From Brachybacterium paraconglomeratum (GTDB lineage Bacteria; Actinomycetota; Actinomycetes; Actinomycetales; Dermabacteraceae), in the NCBI RefSeq assembly GCF_003994255.1, contig NZ_ML133857.1, positions 124,001-188,000 on the forward strand: DNA of 64,000 nucleotides, given 5' to 3'. The position numbers and the translations under genes were made by a program. Below the pieces are notes generated by a model, which ran no database searches, was not told the DNA's origin, and saw only the letters and a list, made by a program, of their open reading frames with translations. How positions within the stretch are numbered: position 1 is the stretch's first letter; each line of letters opens with the position of its first letter. Positions 17,434-25,826 of the stretch are shown one piece after another.

Positions 17434-17982
17434 TCAGTCGATGAGGTCGAACTCGACCTGCTCGGTGTCGGCGCACACGCTCGTCACCGAGAGGGTCCAC
17501 AGGTCCACGGCGACGGTCTCGCCCAGGGTGATCGGTCCGATCTCCCGGGCGGGGCTGTCGCCGACCTGCGCCATGAGCTGCGCGCTGTCGCCCTCGATGC
17601 TCTCGAGGGAGACGGTGAGGGGCTCCCCGCCGCGCTGGGGCAGGCCGGGGTTCGCCTCCCCTCCCAGCTCCGCGTAGAAGGCGCCCTCGCCCGTGCAGGG
17701 CTCCGGCGGGACGAAGCCCTCCGGTGCGGGCGTGACCTCATAGGACTCCTGCGGCACGACGGCCGCGGTCTTCCCGCCCTCGTCGGAGGCGCCCCCGGCG
17801 GAGTCGTCCCCGGCGGAGTCGTCCCAGTCCGAGGCGGCGGGCTCCTCGGCGGTCGTGCCCTGGGCGGCGGGGGAGGAGGTCTCCTCCCCGGGGGAGCCGC
17901 TGCACCCGGCGGCGAGGAGCACGGCGGCCAGCACGGCGGCGAAGCGTGCGGAGCGGGAACGGCGGGCGACGGTGACGGCCAC
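17434..17982 (-). CDS. Putative lipoprotein
   Basis: This roughly 182-residue protein begins with a basic stretch, a hydrophobic helix and the lipobox LLAAGC, so it should be lipid-anchored outside the membrane. Residues 30-75 are disordered (Ser, Asp, Glu, Gly). The C-terminal domain (about 85-182) contains two cysteines (EPCTGEG and SVCADT) that could form a disulfide, with strands typical of small secreted domains. GTG at 17982 has GAGGA at the right spacing; a GTG at 17994 lacks one. The family is not recognised. It lies 32 bases upstream of hrpB. Confidence 0.7.
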   Translation of the reverse strand: MAVTVARRSRSARFAAVLAAVLLAAGCSGSPGEETSSPAAQGTTAEEPAASDWDDSAGDDSAGGASDEGGKTAAVVPQESYEVTPAPEGFVPPEPCTGEGAFYAELGGEANPGLPQRGGEPLTVSLESIEGDSAQLMAQVGDSPAREIGPITLGETVAVDLWTLSVTSVCADTEQVEFDLID

Positions 17983-18102
17983 GGGGATCCTCACGGCAGG
18001 ACGGGACGAGACGGGCGACACGCTAGCGGACCGGCGCCCTCGTGGCACCATCGGGGGAGCCCGGCAGTCGGGCGGTCACGAGCGCGCAGGGGAGGGGACG
18101 AG

Positions 18103-18867
18103 ATGGCGAGCAGGCCCGAGCGACCCGTCCCGAGCCCGAAGGCGCTCGCCGGACGCAGGGACCCCGCCCGCTCCGTGCGGCCCGTGGACTGGACCGCCGT
18201 ACCGGGGCGCCGACCCGAGCCGGGCGCCCGGCCCGAGCGGGCCGACCTGCCCTCCGCCCCGCTGCCGCGCCGACGGGCCCGGACGGTCGAGCTGCCGCGG
18301 GCCGCGTCGGCCGCTCCGAGCGACGCCGTGCACACGCTCGACGCGGACGATCCGCGACCGCTGCCCCGGCCCCTGCGGATCCGCGACGAGGACATCCGCG
18401 CCGTCGGCGTGACCGGGGCCGACGGCGAGCGGATCGTGCAGGCCGTCGCCGACCCCGAGGACGCCTGGACCGCCGACGCCGGGACCAGCGACCACTTCCT
18501 CCGCGGCGACCTCGTCGTGCAGGTGCGCCGCGCGGACAACGCCGTGATCGGCCTGTTCTCCGCCCGCTACGCGCTCAGCGTGCGCCCCGACGAGTACGAG
18601 CCCGCGCTCGACATCGCCGAGGACGCCGCCGGCCCCTCCACCCGCGGCGGGCAGGGCACGCGCCACCCCACCTCGCGCCGCGAGCTGCTGGGCCGCATGC
18701 AGCAGGCAGGGTTCGTCATCACCCCCGGGGCGACGCACGGCCGCGTCACGCATCCCGACCATCCCGGCCTCGTGCTGCCCTTCGCCTCGACCCCCTCGGA
18801 CCGCCGCTTCACCCGGCACGCCGTCGCGCAGATCCGACGCGTCTTCGGCATCGACCTGCGGCGCTGA
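18103..18867 (+). CDS. Hypothetical protein with HicA-like C-terminal domain
   Basis: This 254-residue protein has a proline/arginine-rich N-terminus (1-90). A middle domain (about 95-170) resembles a small alpha/beta module with GDLVVQVRRADNAVIGLFSARYALSV. The C-terminal 65 residues (SRRELLGRMQQAGFVIT, then THGRVTHP, VLPFAS, and IRRVFGIDL) follow the pattern of the HicA mRNA-interferase fold: a first helix, a Gly-x-His strand pair, and a final helix. The HicA reading is inference from the pattern only. There is no HicB-like gene next to it. GGGGAGGGGACG precedes the ATG. Confidence 0.55.
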   Translation: MASRPERPVPSPKALAGRRDPARSVRPVDWTAVPGRRPEPGARPERADLPSAPLPRRRARTVELPRAASAAPSDAVHTLDADDPRPLPRPLRIRDEDIRAVGVTGADGERIVQAVADPEDAWTADAGTSDHFLRGDLVVQVRRADNAVIGLFSARYALSVRPDEYEPALDIAEDAAGPSTRGGQGTRHPTSRRELLGRMQQAGFVITPGATHGRVTHPDHPGLVLPFASTPSDRRFTRHAVAQIRRVFGIDLRR

Positions 18868-18920
18868 GAGCGCTCACGGCGAGGGCGGCGCCGGAGCGGA
18901 ATACCCCCGGACAGGAAAGT

Positions 18921-18948
18921 GCCCCGGCTCGTCCCCACGAGCCGGGGC
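18921..18948. terminator. Bidirectional intrinsic terminator
   Basis: A perfect 12-bp stem (GCCCCGGCTCGT at 18921-18932 with 18937-18948) closes a CCCC loop, between convergent genes ending at 18867 and 19071. CATCCCTTTCCC follows on the plus strand and CACTTTCC on the minus strand. Confidence 0.75.
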
Positions 18949-19070
18949 CATCCCTTTCCCCCGCGTCCCGGATCAGCGGATCCCGCCTCCTCCTCAGTCA
19001 GCGGGTCCTCCGGTGACGCGTTGAGAACAGTGAACACGCGCTGCCGGGAAAAGCACTGTGCCGAGGCTGT

Positions 19071-19811
19071 TCATTCCCTGGTAATCGGGGCTCCGGGCGG
19101 CCCGGAGTCCTCGCTGACCTGCATCGCATCGAGGATCGAGAAGCTCGCGTGCCCCAGCAGACGCAGCAGTCGGACCAGTCGGTCGAAGGCGATCGCGCCC
19201 GCCACCGCGCGCATCACCGCCACGTCCTGCGAGACGGACGGCCCGGCCCCCGCCGGCCCTGCCTCGACAGGCCCTGCCCCGGTGCTCATCCAGTCCACGT
19301 CCGAACGGGCGATCTGCGCCATCGGCTCCGCATAGCGCAGCAGCATCCCGAGATCCGTCGGCGCCTCCCACTCCTCCAGGGAGCGCAGCAGCCGGTCCAG
19401 CGCACGGCGCGGGGCGGAGTCGACGTCCGGCCAGCCGAGGTGGGCGAGCAGCGGGGCGATCGAGGGATGCTCGCCTCCCGCCGCCTTCGCCCCGTCCGCC
19501 TCGACCGCTGCGCTCTCCTCGTCGGTCGGATCCTCGAGGCCCAGGGCGAGGGTCTGCGACTCGGCGAGCACCTCGATCAGCGGGACGTCGGGATCGTCGA
19601 GCAGGGCCGTCACCCGTGCGATCCGCGCGATCGGGGCGCCGGCGACCTCGCGCAGCACCTGGATCAGCTCGAGGCGCTCGACATGGGCGCGGCCGTAGTC
19701 CTGCCGGGTCGTCGTGATCCTCTCGCCCGGCGGCAGCAGCCCCTCGCGCCGGTAGTACTTGATCGAGGCGGAGGAGACCCCCGTCGCCTCCGCGAGCTCG
19801 TGCAGGAGCAT
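19071..19811 (-). CDS. MerR family transcriptional regulator
   Basis: This 246-residue protein has a MerR-type winged helix at the N-terminus (MLLHELAEATGVSSASIKYY, then REGLLPPGE), followed by a helical dimerisation region. The C-terminal 150 residues form a long sensor region (WPDVDSAPRRALDRLLRSLEEWEAPTDLG) without the cysteines of metal-sensing MerR proteins, so an organic ligand is likely. It is divergent from the DUF2306 gene with 83 bases between them, and that gap carries repeated GATAGT half-sites, suggesting it controls both genes. Confidence 0.85.
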   Translation of the reverse strand: MLLHELAEATGVSSASIKYYRREGLLPPGERITTTRQDYGRAHVERLELIQVLREVAGAPIARIARVTALLDDPDVPLIEVLAESQTLALGLEDPTDEESAAVEADGAKAAGGEHPSIAPLLAHLGWPDVDSAPRRALDRLLRSLEEWEAPTDLGMLLRYAEPMAQIARSDVDWMSTGAGPVEAGPAGAGPSVSQDVAVMRAVAGAIAFDRLVRLLRLLGHASFSILDAMQVSEDSGPPGAPITRE

Positions 19812-19828
19812 GACCCGTCCTCCCCTCG

Positions 19829-19885
19829 GATAGTGCGCCGACCAGCGACTATCTTGATGGCGCCGGTGTGGATAGCGGCACTATC
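19829..19885. promoter_or_regulatory. Array of GATAG/CTATC half-sites, likely MerR operator
   Basis: Four half-sites lie between the divergent genes: GATAGT 19829-19834, ACTATC 19848-19853, GATAGC 19871-19876 and ACTATC 19880-19885. Arranged as inverted repeats they surround a promoter for the plus-strand gene: TTGATG (19854-19859) and CACTAT (19879-19884), separated by exactly 19 bases. A 19-base spacer is the known hallmark of MerR-activated promoters. Confidence 0.6.
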
Positions 19886-19894
19886 GTCTCGTGC

Positions 19895-20395
19895 ATGGAC
19901 GCTCTCACGCCAGTGATCACCCTCCACGCCGTCTCCGCCCTCGTCGTCCTGCTGCTCGGGCCCTTCCAGATCCTCCGTCGGCGCCGCGACCGCGCCCACC
20001 GGATCCTCGGCGGCGTGTGGGCGGCGGCGATGGTGGTCACGTGCGTCTCGAGCTTCTGGATCCGCGACGGAGGGTTCAGCTGGCTGCACGGGCTGTCCAT
20101 CTGGACCCTCGTCTGCCTCGTCGCGGCGATCGTCGGCATCCGCAGCGGGAGCGTCGAGATGCACCGCGGCTTCATGGTCGGCTCCTATCTCGGAACCCTC
20201 ATCGCCTTCGCCTTCGCTGCGCTGGTGCCGGTGCGGCTCATCCCGCAGCTGCTGCGCAGCGAGCCGCTGATCGTGGCGGTGACGGTGCTCGCCGTCGCCG
20301 CGGCGCTCACGGTGCTGGTGGTGACGGTGGTGCGCTCTCAGCCGCCGACGGGGACGCGGAACTCCTGCCCGCCGGTGCCGACCTCGTCGGTGTAG
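19895..20395 (+). CDS. DUF2306-like membrane protein
   Basis: This 166-residue protein has four predicted transmembrane helices. His10, the HRILGGVWAAAMVVTCVSSF segment, and HRGFMVGSYLG with a conserved histidine match the DUF2306 family of small membrane proteins, some of which are thought to bind heme. The ATG at 19895 lies only about ten bases after the -10-like element at 19879-19884, so the mRNA may be almost leaderless. The final 58 bases overlap the convergent DUF4352-like gene. Confidence 0.75.
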   Translation: MDALTPVITLHAVSALVVLLLGPFQILRRRRDRAHRILGGVWAAAMVVTCVSSFWIRDGGFSWLHGLSIWTLVCLVAAIVGIRSGSVEMHRGFMVGSYLGTLIAFAFAALVPVRLIPQLLRSEPLIVAVTVLAVAAALTVLVVTVVRSQPPTGTRNSCPPVPTSSV

Positions 20396-21048
20396 CTGAT
20401 CTCCGCGAGCACCGTGTCCTCGGGGACGTCGGCGTACAGCTGCGCCTCGGCCTCCTCGCCGGCAGGGATCTCCGGGCCGGAGGTCGAGAAGGCGCCGTAG
20501 CGGATGTTGATCTCCGTGCCGGAGTCGTCGTAGAGGCGGAAGCGGTCGGTGTCGAGCCCGATGGACGTGGAGCTGCTGTTCTCGATCGTCACCGCCACGC
20601 CGATGAACTTGTCGTTCTCCGGTGTCTTCGTCTCGCCGCCCAGCTCGAGGGTGGTCCCCTCCTCGGGCTTCGAGACCGTCAGCGTGAAGATCTCGTCGCT
20701 CGGCGAGGTGGCATCGGCCGACGGGCCCTCGGTGGGCTTGTCCACCGGCTGGTCGGTCTCGATCTCGGTGGGCGCCTCCGAGGTGGGCGAGCTCGGGTCG
20801 TCGGTCGGATCGTCGGAGGGGTCCTCGCTCGGGGGAGGGTCCACGATCGAGCTCGGGGGCGACGTCGGCTCCTCGCCGCCGTCCTTTCCGACGAGATAGA
20901 GGCCGACGCCGATGCCGGCGACGACCAGCAGCAGCACGAGCACGCAGCCGCAGGCCAGCGCGATGTACAGCGGGGTCCGGCTCTTCGCCGGCGGGAGCGG
21001 GGGCGCTCCGGTCGGCGGGGTCGGCGGCATGCCGTACGGGGTGCTCAT
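20338..21048 (-). CDS. DUF4352-like membrane-anchored protein
   Basis: This 236-residue protein has a short proline-rich cytoplasmic N-terminus (1-23), one transmembrane helix (about 25-50), a disordered acidic linker of Pro, Ser, Asp and Thr (about 55-115) and a C-terminal beta-sandwich (about 118-236). IGVAVTIENSSSTSIGLDTDRF-like strands and FSTSGPEIPAGEEAEA match the DUF4352/telomeric-like fold of extracellular immunoglobulin-like domains. It is likely displayed on the outer side of the membrane. AGTCCTCCAC upstream gives GGAGGACT before the ATG. Its promoter shares the ATGGGGAG palindrome with the two WXG100 genes. Confidence 0.72.
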   Translation of the reverse strand: MSTPYGMPPTPPTGAPPLPPAKSRTPLYIALACGCVLVLLLVVAGIGVGLYLVGKDGGEEPTSPPSSIVDPPPSEDPSDDPTDDPSSPTSEAPTEIETDQPVDKPTEGPSADATSPSDEIFTLTVSKPEEGTTLELGGETKTPENDKFIGVAVTIENSSSTSIGLDTDRFRLYDDSGTEINIRYGAFSTSGPEIPAGEEAEAQLYADVPEDTVLAEISYTDEVGTGGQEFRVPVGG

Positions 21049-21084
21049 GAAAGTCCTCCACCTGTGCCGGGAGCGTCGTGGACC

Positions 21085-21130
21085 ACGCTATCCCGGGGTC
21101 GGGCAGGGCGCGATGGGGAGGACTCCCCGT
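21085..21130 (-). promoter_or_regulatory. Promoter with ATGGGGAG-CTCCCCAT palindrome, copy A
   Basis: Read on the minus strand, ACGGGGAG-TC-CTCCCCAT (21113-21130) is followed after 22 bases by TAGCGT (21085-21090) and then the DUF4352-like start codon 37 bases on. The same layout occurs at 27900 and 29789. The palindrome would be centred near -43, the position of a class II activator site; that role is inference. Confidence 0.6.
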
Positions 21131-21235
21131 CGGACCTGAGGCCGAGGATCCTGCGGGAGCGCGCCCCCGAGGGCCGAGGCTCCGCCATACTGGTGAGCGT
21201 TCCGACGACCAGCCCACCCTGCGGCGGCACGGCCG

Positions 21236-23083
21236 ATGAGCGAGACCCGCGCGACGGTGCCGTCCGACGAGGAGACGAGCACCGTGCTGACGAGACTCCA
21301 CGACGCGCTTCGACTGCGCACTTCCCCCACGATCTTCTTCGGCTCGGCGGCGATCATCCTCGCCTTCGTGATCGCCACGATCGCCTTCACCGAGCCGATG
21401 GGAGCGGCGACCGCCAGCGCCTCGCAATGGCTGATGACCAACCTCGGATGGTTCTACATCCTCGGCGTCACCGTGTTCCTGGCGTTCCTGATCTTCATCG
21501 CCGCCGGTCGCTTCGGCCGCGTCAAGCTCGGCCCCGACGACGAGCCGCCCGAGCACTCCGGCACGGCCTGGTTCGCGATGCTCTTCGCCGCCGGGATCGG
21601 CTCGATCCTGATGTTCTGGGGCGTCGCCGAGCCGATCAGCCACTTCGGCGACCCGCCGCGCGCCACCGAGCTCGGCCTCGAGGCCGGCACCTGGGCCGCC
21701 GCCCGGGACGCCATGAACTTCACGTACTACCACTTCACGCTGCACACCTGGGCGATCTTCACCCTGCCCGCCCTGTGCTTCGCCTACTTCATCCACAAGC
21801 GGAACCTGCCCCCGCGCGTGAGCTCGATCTTCCAGCCGCTGCTCGGCGAGGGCATCCACGGGCCGATCGGCAAGATCATCGACATCATCGCGATCATCGG
21901 CACCGTCTTCGGCGTCGCGGTCTCGGTGGGGCTGGGCACCCTGCAGATCAACGGCGGCCTCAACCAGCTGTTCGGGGTCCCGGAGAACGCGGTCTGGAAC
22001 CTCGTCATCATCGGCGTGGTCAGCGGGCTGGCGCTGATATCCGTGTCCCTCGGCCTGGAGAAGGGGATCAAGGTCCTCTCCAACCTCAACATCGTCATGG
22101 CCGTGCTGCTGCTGCTGTTCGTGCTGGTCGCCGGCGGCTCGACCCTGTTCATCCTGAAGGGGACCCTGGAGTCCTTCGGCAACTACCTCGTCGCTCTGCC
22201 CGAGCTCGCGCTGTGGAACGACACCCAGGCCGACTCCGGCTGGCAGAACACCTGGACCGTCTTCTACTGGGCCTGGACCATCACCTGGTCGCCCTTCGTG
22301 GGCATCTTCATCGCCCGCATCTCCAAGGGCCGCACCATCCGCCAGTTCGTCTCCGGCGTGCTCGCGGTGCCGGCCGGCTTCTCCGTGATCTGGTTCGGGG
22401 TCTTCGGCTACGCGAGCTTCGACATCGAGCTGCGCGGCGAGGGCGGGCTCGTAGACCGCGTCGTGGGCGACGGGGACATCCCCGGCGCGCTGTTCGCATT
22501 CCTGGACAACTTCCCGGCTGCGTTCTTCGTCTCGGTGATCGCGATCATCGTGGTGGTGATCTTCTTCGTCACCTCCGTGGACTCCGCGGCCCTGGTCACC
22601 GACTCGATGGCCAACGGCCACGAGGACTACAACCCGCTGGGCCAGCGCATCTTCTGGGGCGTCGCGATCGGGCTGATCACCGCGACGCTGCTGGTGTTCT
22701 CCGGCGAGGACGGGCTGACCGCCCTGCAGTCCACGATCATCCTCGTGGGCCTGCCGTTCTTCGTCATGGGCTGGTTCCAGATGTACGCCCTGCTGCGCGC
22801 GCTGAAGGAGGATGCCGGTGAGCTGCCGCAGATCCGCACCCGTGAATGGGCGCAGGTGCTGCCGCCCGAGGAGTACGAGCGGCGCGAGGAGGACGAGGAG
22901 TACGACACCGATGACTACGTCGTCGAGCCGACCTTTACCACCGAGGTGCCGGTCATGAGCGACATCTACGAGGACGTCGAGGAGGTCGAGCCCGACACGG
23001 CGCCCGATGCCGGGACGCTGCCGGCCCGCACCGGCAGCGCACGGGCGACGCTGCCGAAGGACCTGCGGGACGAGTCGCGCTGA
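21236..23083 (+). CDS. BCCT family transporter (betaine/choline/carnitine type)
   Basis: This 615-residue protein takes up quaternary-ammonium compounds such as glycine betaine or choline, usually for osmoprotection, driven by Na+ or H+. Twelve transmembrane helices are evident. The glycine-rich AMLFAAGIGSILMFWGVAEP and the core signature WAWTITWSPFVGIFIARISKG are family landmarks. The C-terminal 90 residues are cytoplasmic and very acidic (EEYERREEDEEYDTDDY), a region that senses osmotic state in related carriers. ATG at 21236 has no clear ribosome binding site. It is divergent from the DUF4352-like gene. Confidence 0.9.
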   Translation: MSETRATVPSDEETSTVLTRLHDALRLRTSPTIFFGSAAIILAFVIATIAFTEPMGAATASASQWLMTNLGWFYILGVTVFLAFLIFIAAGRFGRVKLGPDDEPPEHSGTAWFAMLFAAGIGSILMFWGVAEPISHFGDPPRATELGLEAGTWAAARDAMNFTYYHFTLHTWAIFTLPALCFAYFIHKRNLPPRVSSIFQPLLGEGIHGPIGKIIDIIAIIGTVFGVAVSVGLGTLQINGGLNQLFGVPENAVWNLVIIGVVSGLALISVSLGLEKGIKVLSNLNIVMAVLLLLFVLVAGGSTLFILKGTLESFGNYLVALPELALWNDTQADSGWQNTWTVFYWAWTITWSPFVGIFIARISKGRTIRQFVSGVLAVPAGFSVIWFGVFGYASFDIELRGEGGLVDRVVGDGDIPGALFAFLDNFPAAFFVSVIAIIVVVIFFVTSVDSAALVTDSMANGHEDYNPLGQRIFWGVAIGLITATLLVFSGEDGLTALQSTIILVGLPFFVMGWFQMYALLRALKEDAGELPQIRTREWAQVLPPEEYERREEDEEYDTDDYVVEPTFTTEVPVMSDIYEDVEEVEPDTAPDAGTLPARTGSARATLPKDLRDESR

Positions 23084-23104
23084 GACGCTCGACCCGCCCG
23101 TGGA

Positions 23105-24094
23105 TCAGGCCGGGTCGACCTGGTGGCGATCGGCGCTGCGGCGGTAGTACATCGCCAGCACCGCGCCGGAGAGGTTGTGCCAGATCGAGAAGATCGCGGC
23201 CGGCAGCGCGGCGGCGGGGCTGAACGATGCCGCGGCGAGCGTCGCGGCGAGGCCCGAGTTCTGCATCCCGACCTCGACGGAGGTGGTGCGGGCGGCGCGC
23301 TCGCCCTGGCGCAGCAGGCGGGCGCCCCAGTAGCCCAGCAGGTAGCCGAGGCCGTTGTGCAGCACCACGGCCAGCAGCACGATCGCGCCGGCGGAGACGA
23401 TCGCCTCGGTCGAGCCTGAGACCACCGAGACGACGACCAGCGAGATGCCGGCGACGGAGACCCACGGCAGGGCCGGCAGGACCCGGTCCACGAGCCTCCC
23501 GGCGATCAGGCGCACCACCAGGCCGCCGATCACCGGGATCAGCACCATCTGCACGATCGACAGCGCCATCGACCCCGCGTCCACGGGGAGGTACGAGCCG
23601 GCGATCCACAGGGTCAGCAGCGGGGTGAACAGCGGGGCGAGCAGGGTCGAGATCGAGGTCATCGTCACCGACAGGGCGGTGTCCGCCTTCGCGAGGTAGC
23701 AGATCACGTTCGAGCTGGTGCCGCCGGGGGCGCAGCCCACGAGGATCACGCCGACGGCCAGCTCGGGGGGCAGCTGCAGCAGCAGCGAGACCCCGAGCCC
23801 GATCAGCGGCATGATCACGTACTGGGCCACGACGCCGATGAGCACCGGGAGCGGGCGGCGCACGACGAGTGCGAAGTCCGGGAGCGTGAGGGTGAGCCCC
23901 ATCGCGAACATGATCACGCCCAGGTAGATGCTCGTGAACGGCGCGAGGGCCTGGCCCACGGGCGGGGCGAAGAAGCCGATCGCCGCGGCGACGAGGATCA
24001 GGGCGGGGAAGATCGTCACCGCGATGCGCGCGGAGCGGTCCTCCGAGGCGCGCGCGGTGCTCGCGGGCGCGGGGGACGGGGTCTGGGTGCTCAT
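23105..24094 (-). CDS. Bile acid:sodium symporter (BASS) family transporter
   Basis: This 329-residue protein has about ten transmembrane helices and the BASS family landmarks: IMFAMGLTLTLPDF, GCAPGGTSSNVICYLAKAD in the crossover region, and EVGMQNSGLAATLA, the second Na+-site motif. Bacterial members carry organic acids such as pantoate or keto acids; the substrate here cannot be told. The C-terminus is complete. The 3' end lies 21 bases from the convergent BCCT gene. Confidence 0.88.
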   Translation of the reverse strand: MSTQTPSPAPASTARASEDRSARIAVTIFPALILVAAAIGFFAPPVGQALAPFTSIYLGVIMFAMGLTLTLPDFALVVRRPLPVLIGVVAQYVIMPLIGLGVSLLLQLPPELAVGVILVGCAPGGTSSNVICYLAKADTALSVTMTSISTLLAPLFTPLLTLWIAGSYLPVDAGSMALSIVQMVLIPVIGGLVVRLIAGRLVDRVLPALPWVSVAGISLVVVSVVSGSTEAIVSAGAIVLLAVVLHNGLGYLLGYWGARLLRQGERAARTTSVEVGMQNSGLAATLAAASFSPAAALPAAIFSIWHNLSGAVLAMYYRRSADRHQVDPA

Positions 24095-24160
24095 GGGAGC
24101 ACTGTACTGCCCTGTGAGACGGCTGTCCGAGATGTGGACGCCTGGTGGTCGTGCCGGCCG

Positions 24161-25657
24161 TCAGCCCCGCTGGCGCGCCGGGACCTGCCAGGCGTGCACC
24201 GGCTCGCCCGAGTCGACGGCGGCGCGATAGAGGCGGGTCATCTCCGCGAGCGCCTGCTCGCGGGTGCCGCCGCGCAGCTCGAGCGAGGTGACGGTGTCGA
24301 TCTGCCAGCGGGCGCCGTTGCGGCCCGTGCGGGCGCGCTCGGTGAGGATCTCCTGGTAGCGGGCGATCCCCTGCGCGTCGGCGCCGAGCTCGCGCAGCCC
24401 CTGCATCGCCTGCGGGATCAGGTGCTCCTGAAGCAGGTCCGCGACCCGCACCCGGCCCACCTTCGGCCAGCGCACCCGCGCCTCCAGGCCCCAGCGGGCG
24501 CACTGCTGGAAGGACTCGTCGGCCTGCTCGAAGCTCATCCGCGACCACAGCGGCCGCCGCTCGTGCACCAGCGAGCGGACGATGCCGTAGAAGAACGCGG
24601 CGTTCGCGGCCATGTCCGCGGCGGTCGGGCCGGCCGGGAGCAGACGGTTCTCCAGCCGCAGGTGGGGCACGTCGGTGCCGGGATCGTAGATCGGTCGGTT
24701 CCAGCGCCACACGGTGCCGTTGTGGAGCATCAGCTCGTGCAGGCGGGGGGAGTGGCCCTCGGTCAGCAGCGGCTCCTCCGCCATCTCCCGCGACTCGGGG
24801 ATCAGCGCCGGGAACAGGCGCACGTTCTCCTCGAAGAGGTCGAACATCGAGGTGATCCAGCGCTCCCCGAACCACACCCGCGGCCGCACTCCCTGCGCCG
24901 CATACTCGGGCGGGCGCGTGTCCAGGGCCTGCACGAAGGTGGGGATGCGGGTCTCGTGCCACAGCCGCCTGCCCAGCAGGAACGGGGAGTTCGCGGCGAG
25001 CGCGACCTGCGGTCCGGCGATCGCCTGCGCCGCGTTCCAGGCGGCTGCGAACTGCTCCGGCGGCACCTGCAGGTGCAGCTGCATCGAGGTGCACGCGCTC
25101 TCCGGCGCGATCGAGTCGAAGGTGGTGTCCACACCCCGGCCCTCGCCCTCGATCCGCAGGGTGATCTCCTCGCCGCGGGCCTCCATCACGCTGGACTCCA
25201 GCGCCTCGTAGCGGGCACCCGGGGCGCGCCACGCCTCGTCGGCGAAGAGATCCTCGGAGATCGTGGGCAGATGGCCGACGGGCACCACGCGCGCCCCGCG
25301 GGCCTGCGCCGCCGCGTCGGCCCGGTCGACGGCGGCGCCGAGCGCCGTCTCCAGCTCGCGCAGCCCGGTCCCCTCCGGATGGGTCACCGGGAGGTTCGCC
25401 TCGAGGTTGAACCGCCCGATCTCGTGGACGTACTGCTCGTCGTCGAGGTCCTCCAGCAGAGTGTCCGCGATCAGCGCCGGGGCCATCGAGTCGCGGTCGG
25501 CGAGGTTCATCTCCAGCTCGACGCCCACCGTCCCCTCGTCCACGAACTCGGCCGTGTCCAGGAAGGTCTCGAAGAGGTCGAGATTCCGGCGCAGCTCCCG
25601 CCGATAGCGGGTGCGCTGGGAACGGGTGTACTCGGTGCTGCCGATCTCGCGTCCCAT
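24161..25657 (-). CDS. Glutamate-cysteine ligase family 2 (GCS2-like) protein
   Basis: This 498-residue protein belongs to the GCS2 superfamily, which ligates glutamate to an amine using ATP. Metal-binding acidic motifs are seen in GVELEMNLAD (about 45-54) and HEIGRFNLEANLPV (about 78-91). CTSMQLHLQV, LHNGTVWRWNRPIYD and HLRLENRLLPAGPT form the rest of the active site. In actinobacteria such enzymes make gamma-glutamylcysteine for ergothioneine (EgtA) or unknown products; no egt genes are nearby. GGAGGTCA precedes the ATG. Confidence 0.82.
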   Translation of the reverse strand: MGREIGSTEYTRSQRTRYRRELRRNLDLFETFLDTAEFVDEGTVGVELEMNLADRDSMAPALIADTLLEDLDDEQYVHEIGRFNLEANLPVTHPEGTGLRELETALGAAVDRADAAAQARGARVVPVGHLPTISEDLFADEAWRAPGARYEALESSVMEARGEEITLRIEGEGRGVDTTFDSIAPESACTSMQLHLQVPPEQFAAAWNAAQAIAGPQVALAANSPFLLGRRLWHETRIPTFVQALDTRPPEYAAQGVRPRVWFGERWITSMFDLFEENVRLFPALIPESREMAEEPLLTEGHSPRLHELMLHNGTVWRWNRPIYDPGTDVPHLRLENRLLPAGPTAADMAANAAFFYGIVRSLVHERRPLWSRMSFEQADESFQQCARWGLEARVRWPKVGRVRVADLLQEHLIPQAMQGLRELGADAQGIARYQEILTERARTGRNGARWQIDTVTSLELRGGTREQALAEMTRLYRAAVDSGEPVHAWQVPARQRG

Positions 25658-25826
25658 GGGGTGACCTCCGGTCCTGACGGGTGTGCCCGCTCATCCAAGC
25701 ACGTGCGGGCGCGGTGCGGCAGGGCCCATCCGCCCCGCGGGAGATGGCGCACATCCGGGGACGGGCTTACCGTGGTGGACAGCGAGACCAGCGCTCATCG
25801 AGGAGCGCCCGCCGAAGGAGGCTCCG

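Noticed and set aside
19664-22621. A 985-codon minus-strand open frame
   Set aside because: It crosses MerR, DUF2306, DUF4352-like and BCCT genes, all recognised in other frames. It is low-complexity Arg/Asp/Gly shadow.
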